Part shown: positions 60,691 to 64,000 of the stretch, one piece after another
How the letters are laid out: each line of letters opens with the position of its first letter
Numbering within the stretch: the stretch's first letter is position 1
From: Eucommia ulmoides
Taxonomy: Eukaryota > Streptophyta > Magnoliopsida > Garryales > Eucommiaceae
Direction: 5' to 3'
NCBI GenBank assembly: GCA_016647705.1
Contig: CM028335.1
Span: forward strand, 2,790,001-2,854,000
DNA length: 64,000 bases
The notes under the pieces: generated by a model
What the model was told of the DNA's origin: nothing
Databases searched by the model: none
The model's input: the letters and a program-made list of their open reading frames with translations, nothing else
Translations under genes and position numbers: made by a program

Positions 60691-60740
60691 GCATTTGACT
60701 GCAGATCAAGAGGGCACCAGTTCGAACCTGGTTGGGCCCT
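60669..60740 (+). tRNA. tRNA-Cys (GCA)
   Basis: A complete 72-base cloverleaf: acceptor GGGUCCA/UGGGCCC (one U-G pair), D-stem GCUC/GAGC, anticodon stem UUUGA/UCAAG with loop CUGCAGA (anticodon GCA), T-arm ACCAG-UUCGAAC-CUGGU, and U at the discriminator position as usual for Cys. No intron. A-box TAGCTCAGTGG and B-box GTTCGAACC are intact, and a T run directly after the gene (60740-60744) can terminate Pol III. All stems pair, so it should be functional. Confidence 0.96.
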
Positions 60741-61010
60741 TTTTGTTTTTTATTTTTTTCTTAATTTTTAAAACAAAACCACAATATATCCAATTTTTAA
60801 TTTAATTTGTAATTTAAAAATAAATATTCAATATTCGAACATATTTGCGAATAATTTTCTTTTTTTTTTTTTTTTTATAGTCGTTAACTAAATAATATCC
60901 TCGAAAAATATCATAATAACTCTATATATATCAGAACGGAAAGACATTTTAACAGTTGTAAATAATTTTATTTTATTTTTTACAGTGATGAACTAAATAA
61001 TTTTATTTTA

Positions 61011-61240
61011 TTCGAACCTGGTTAGGCCTTTTTGTTCTTTTTTTTTTTCATTTTTAAAAGGAACCACAATATATCCAATTTTTAATTTAGTTTGTAATTT
61101 AAAAATAAATATTCAATATTCAAACATATTTGCAAATATTTTACTTTAATTTTTACATTCAAAGTAAATAATACCCCCAAAAATATCATAATAACTCTAC
61201 ATATGAATCAGAGCGAAAATACATTTTGACAGTTGTGATT
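61011..61240 (+). repeat. duplicate of the tRNA 3' end and its downstream flank
   Basis: TTCGAACCTGGTTAGGCC at 61011 matches the T-loop to the 3' end of the tRNA (60721). The following text ('ccacaatatatccaattttt...aatattcaatattc', then 'ataactcta', 'cagttgt') parallels 60722-60960 with small indels. Only the last 18 or so bases of the tRNA are included, so this is a pseudogene fragment. Confidence 0.88.
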
Positions 61241-61309
61241 GGTTCAGGATGAAACTATGATTGAGATTAAAAAAAAAAAAAAAAAAAAAATCCATTACCT
61301 ACAAGCACC

Positions 61310-61640
61310 TCATTCACAATGGACCCCCATCCCGTATTCACTCGCGTCCATATACATCCTGAAGTACCACCCTTCATTGGGATCCATGTACGGGATGAAC
61401 AACTCCAACATAAAATCTTTGTACATCGTGTTCCTCGGCTCACCGGTTTCCGAGTCCTGAAAAATCATCATCCCGACCCGTGGGTTCGCTTTCACGTGGA
61501 AAACCCAGTTTGCCCATTTTAGGGCGTGCCCGTCTTTGATTGTGAAACTTGGTACTTTCGATTGCTCCATGAAAATCGGATTGATTGGCTCCATTTCCAG
61601 CATGTAATCCATTTTCCGATACAAGTAATTGATGTTCACA
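61310..61640 (-). pseudogene. copper amine oxidase exon fragment
   Basis: The minus strand encodes an interior piece of a plant copper-containing primary amine oxidase, an enzyme that oxidises amines such as putrescine to aldehydes with release of peroxide and ammonia. Recognisable text: EPINPIFMEQSKVPSFTIKDG, KWANWVFHVKANPRVGMMI, GEPRNTMYKDFMLELFIPYMDP and EGWYFRMYMDASEYGMG. It stops (TGA at 61310) just before the segment that normally carries the catalytic-base Asp. The topaquinone Tyr and copper histidines lie further on and are absent. An upstream Phe/Tyr-rich extension to 61765 looks non-coding. The fragment is much less AT-rich than its flanks. No other exon is nearby. Confidence 0.8.
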
Positions 61641-62372
61641 ACTTTTGAAATTGATAACCGATTCTTATAAAAAAAAAAAATCAAAAAATAATATTTTATT
61701 GAAGGAGGTTTGAATTTTGAATTGTACAAATAAAGGAGACTTGGCAAAAAAAAAAATATCCCCATATTTTTTGCTCAGTATTTTCTGTATTGATTGTATA
61801 CGTTTTATTGAATTTTTATTTTTTTTTCTGTTGTATTGTTTATTTTACTTAATCAATTGTATTATTTTTTATATTAAATTAACTATTAATTTAACAATGA
61901 AAAAATTACCCGTACCTTCAAGAACAAAATACACAACGATGACAATATGAAGAAAAACTCCTCAGAATATGAAAACAAAGTACAACATAAATCAAAATCT
62001 ATCAAATTTCTTGAATTTAAAGTAAATAAAGAAAAATTACAGTTGACATTTCTGTACAAATCCATTTATCTAAAATATTTATCGAAATTTAAAATTACAT
62101 TAATCAAATTGCTTATTCTAACATAAAACATATATAATAGTAATAATAATTTAAAAAAAAAAAAAACCTATTGCCACTGATTTTCTCCGGCGTGCTAGGG
62201 CGGGCGATATCTATCTACGTACATGAAAACACGATACTGAGTCGATCGACGAATCTGCACATGAACTTGTTTCGATTTACTTCACTTCAACCTAAAAGAA
62301 ACAAAAAATAAATATAAATATCGATTCACAAAGTGATTCGAGTTGTAATCATTCCCGGTTTATATAGAGTAA
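61641..62372. other. AT-rich spacer, no gene seen
   Basis: Poly-A and poly-T runs (61670-61682, 61747-61757, 62153-62165) with only short AT-rich frames. A small GC-richer patch at 62180-62290 matches nothing recognised. Confidence 0.5.
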
Positions 62373-62671
62373 GGTGGCGCTTGTTTAGTGTTTCTGTTCC
62401 CCAAAAATGTTGAACAACTATGCTGTGTTCCCAGAATTTTTGTTGTGATAACCTGGGAGCAGCAGAGAAACAGGTCTATTTTGTTCACGTGTTTTTATTT
62501 AACTGAGAACAAAAACAGAAACTCTAATGTGGTAGATCCCAGATTTGTGTTTCTGTTCCCAGAAAACGGTTTTAAAAATCTGGGAGCAGAGCAGAAAGAA
62601 TTATTTTTTTTTAACAACCATATTTTTTTGTTTCTGTTCTCTGGCAACAGAACCACTAAACAAAGGCAAGT
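62373..62671 (+). mobile_element. MITE-like element of about 300 bp
   Basis: It starts GGTGGCGCTTGTTTAGTGTTTCTGTT and ends with the complement of GCCTTTGTTTAGTGGTTCTGTT. The preceding trinucleotide is taa; the right edge is uncertain by a few bases. The interior repeats 'gttcccagaa' and 'tgggagcagagcag' phrases resembling the 2.1-kb repeat region. Confidence 0.65.
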
Positions 62672-63115
62672 TTTAAAAGGAGAACATGGTAGGAAGATAA
62701 AGAAATAGGGAGCAATAGAGAAACATGAAAGCATTTCAATTTAATATAAAACAAAAAACAAGACCATTTTCTCCAGAAAAAACGGAACAATTCCATTCTC
62801 TCTCTCTCTCTTTATATATATATAGAGATATATATAATTCAATATGCAATATGCAATGTTAAAACTTGAATATTAGTAGTAAGCAGGCGTGTTATGAACC
62901 CATCTCAAATCTATGTATACCATCGAATTCATACCCATGAAAATTACCAAAAATCAGTTGAACCCGTTTTTCTTGTGTTTTCGTTCTCAAATTTCAATTT
63001 ATGTTCCCAAAAAATTAAGAACGGAAACAGAGACATATTGGAAAAGAAAAACACGTTAAAATTAAAATCAAGAGGAGACTTACAGTAAATGCTCTAGTTG
63101 ATACCCTTTTTTTTT
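62672..63115. other. AT-rich region downstream of the MYB3R gene
   Basis: A TC microsatellite (62798-62813) runs into a TATATA tract (62814-62837). The minus strand here should include the 3' untranslated region of the MYB3R gene. A good donor-like ACTGTAAGT lies on the minus strand at about 63080-63088, so an intron in the 3' UTR or alternative splicing cannot be excluded. Confidence 0.45.
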
Positions 63116-63962
63116 TCACACATGGAGACCGTCTTTGGAATCTTTGGCTTCCGGATCAGAATTGGAATCAAAATCCAGCCTCTTCTCTAATGATTTCAAC
63201 ACAGACGTCCGCTTCCCTCTTAATCGATAAGGAGGAGAACCATTGAACGTGGGCCTGTCGCTGCAATATATGCTGACATCATCACTATGGGAAGCTGACA
63301 TTGTCTCCAAATTGTTTTCACTTTGTTCTTGTTCATCAGAAGAAGCGTTCCTAACACCCTCAACCGTTTTCGTTTCTGTTCCTGCTTCTACCCTCCCGGT
63401 TTTATTCAGAGGAGAACAAGTTTGCGTTCCCGTTTTTCTCTTCCTCAATATGGAGGGCGTGTTTGGGAAGCTTCGAGCAGCAATTTTCAATATAGATTCT
63501 GGAGTTTGTAGGCAAAAAGGACTACCGCTCTTCGCAAGCAATGGGCTCGAGCCATAATAATAATACGAGCTCAGTTGGGGTGGTTGATAATATAATGAGC
63601 CGTAGGTTGGACTTTCAACTGACGGAACAGCAGAAGCGTTTTCGATAGGTGAAGTAGAAACGTTCTGAGAATGGGTTGATGAATCGAATTGATCCTTATC
63701 ATCCTCATCGTCATCTTCTTCATCATCTTCTCCTGCTTTACATGGATTAGTAGCAGTACATTCAGATGAATTTTGGGCCATTGATTCTGACTCCTTGTTT
63801 GAAGATGGAGGCGGCGTTCCAGTTGATGTTGTTATATTTATCTCTTTAGAACCATTTTCGGGTACGTTCTTAGAAGCGGGTGGCAAGTCGCCAGTGGCCA
63901 AATAGAAATCTAGCTTCTTTCTTAAAGAGCTGTTCCAGTGATTCTTGATTGCGTTATCGGTC
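63116..63962 (-). CDS. 3R-type MYB transcription factor (MYB3R), C-terminal exon, 5' part outside the window
   Basis: MYB3R proteins bind MSA elements in promoters of G2/M cell-cycle genes and activate or repress them in the nucleus. The exon opens after a TTGCAG acceptor (AG at 63963-63964) with TDNAIKNHWNSSLRKKLDFYLATG, the end of the third MYB repeat (recognition helix and following basic stretch). An acidic run (DDEEDDDEDD, about 63700-63730) follows. The family's conserved C-terminal blocks are present: TPESILKIAARSFPNTPSILRKRK (about 63430-63510) and GSPPYRLRGKRTSVLKSLEKRLDF (about 63165-63240). It is open for 281 codons to a TGA at 63116-63118, and the intact frame suggests a live gene. 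The length beyond the last block is short, nearer the MYB3R3/5 type than the long MYB3R1/4 type; this is inference. Confidence 0.92.
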
Positions 63963-64000
63963 CTGCAACAACCGAAAAAAACATCAATAATTAAAAAAAA

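Noticed and set aside
61239-61300. Poly-A tract beside the amine oxidase fragment, suggesting a processed pseudogene
   Set aside because: The A run is on the plus strand while the fragment reads on the minus strand, so it appears as poly-T at the fragment's 3' side. No spliced exon junction is seen.

Overview
The window is a piece of an AT-rich plant nuclear chromosome, most likely a eudicot (my inference). The evidence is a 3R-type MYB gene, copia and Ty3/Tat-type LTR retrotransposons, a plant-type Mutator-like element carrying a plant mobile domain, Tourist/Harbinger-like MITEs and a plant-type nuclear tRNA-Cys(GCA). Only two features look like functional cellular genes: the tRNA-Cys at 60669-60740 and the 3' part of a MYB3R transcription factor on the minus strand at 63116-63962, whose 5' exons lie beyond the window. 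A copper amine oxidase exon fragment lies between them.

Regions: (1) 1-11.5 kb holds AT-rich spacer, fragments of a repeat unit that recurs through the window, two MITEs, an 80-bp minisatellite (3.6-4.0 kb) and a 4-kb field (6.1-10.1 kb) packed with the motif TGTTGAATGTAACACT, partly built by a 1.88-kb tandem duplication. (2) 11524-26733 is one degenerate minus-strand copia element with 5-bp target duplications. It is broken by a Tat-type gag-only LTR element (14725-22454) in the protease/preintegrase region and by a 2.7-kb LTR-type insert (23878-26573) exactly at the primer binding site. (3) 27508-31503 is a complete-ended but coding-dead MULE with a 10-bp target duplication. It carries a MuDR DNA-binding domain followed by the C-terminal part of a plant mobile domain. 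(4) 31.5-60.6 kb is a mosaic tandem array of a non-coding unit, about 3.1-3.3 kb when complete and about 1.5-1.6 kb when internally deleted. Its copies share a foldback, a G-box/TATA promoter-like module array and a fossil SINE-like insertion, and some carry Harbinger-like MITEs. (5) 60.6-64 kb holds the tRNA with partial duplicates on both sides, the amine oxidase fragment, one more MITE and the MYB3R gene.

The copia element, the MULE and several MITEs sit inside copies of the same repeat unit, so the uninterrupted copies serve as empty sites and let insertion ends be read to the base. No operon-like or defence-like system is visible. The most interesting material is structural: the nested insertions, the array history, the MULE/plant-mobile-domain pairing, and a conflict between insertion order and LTR divergence.
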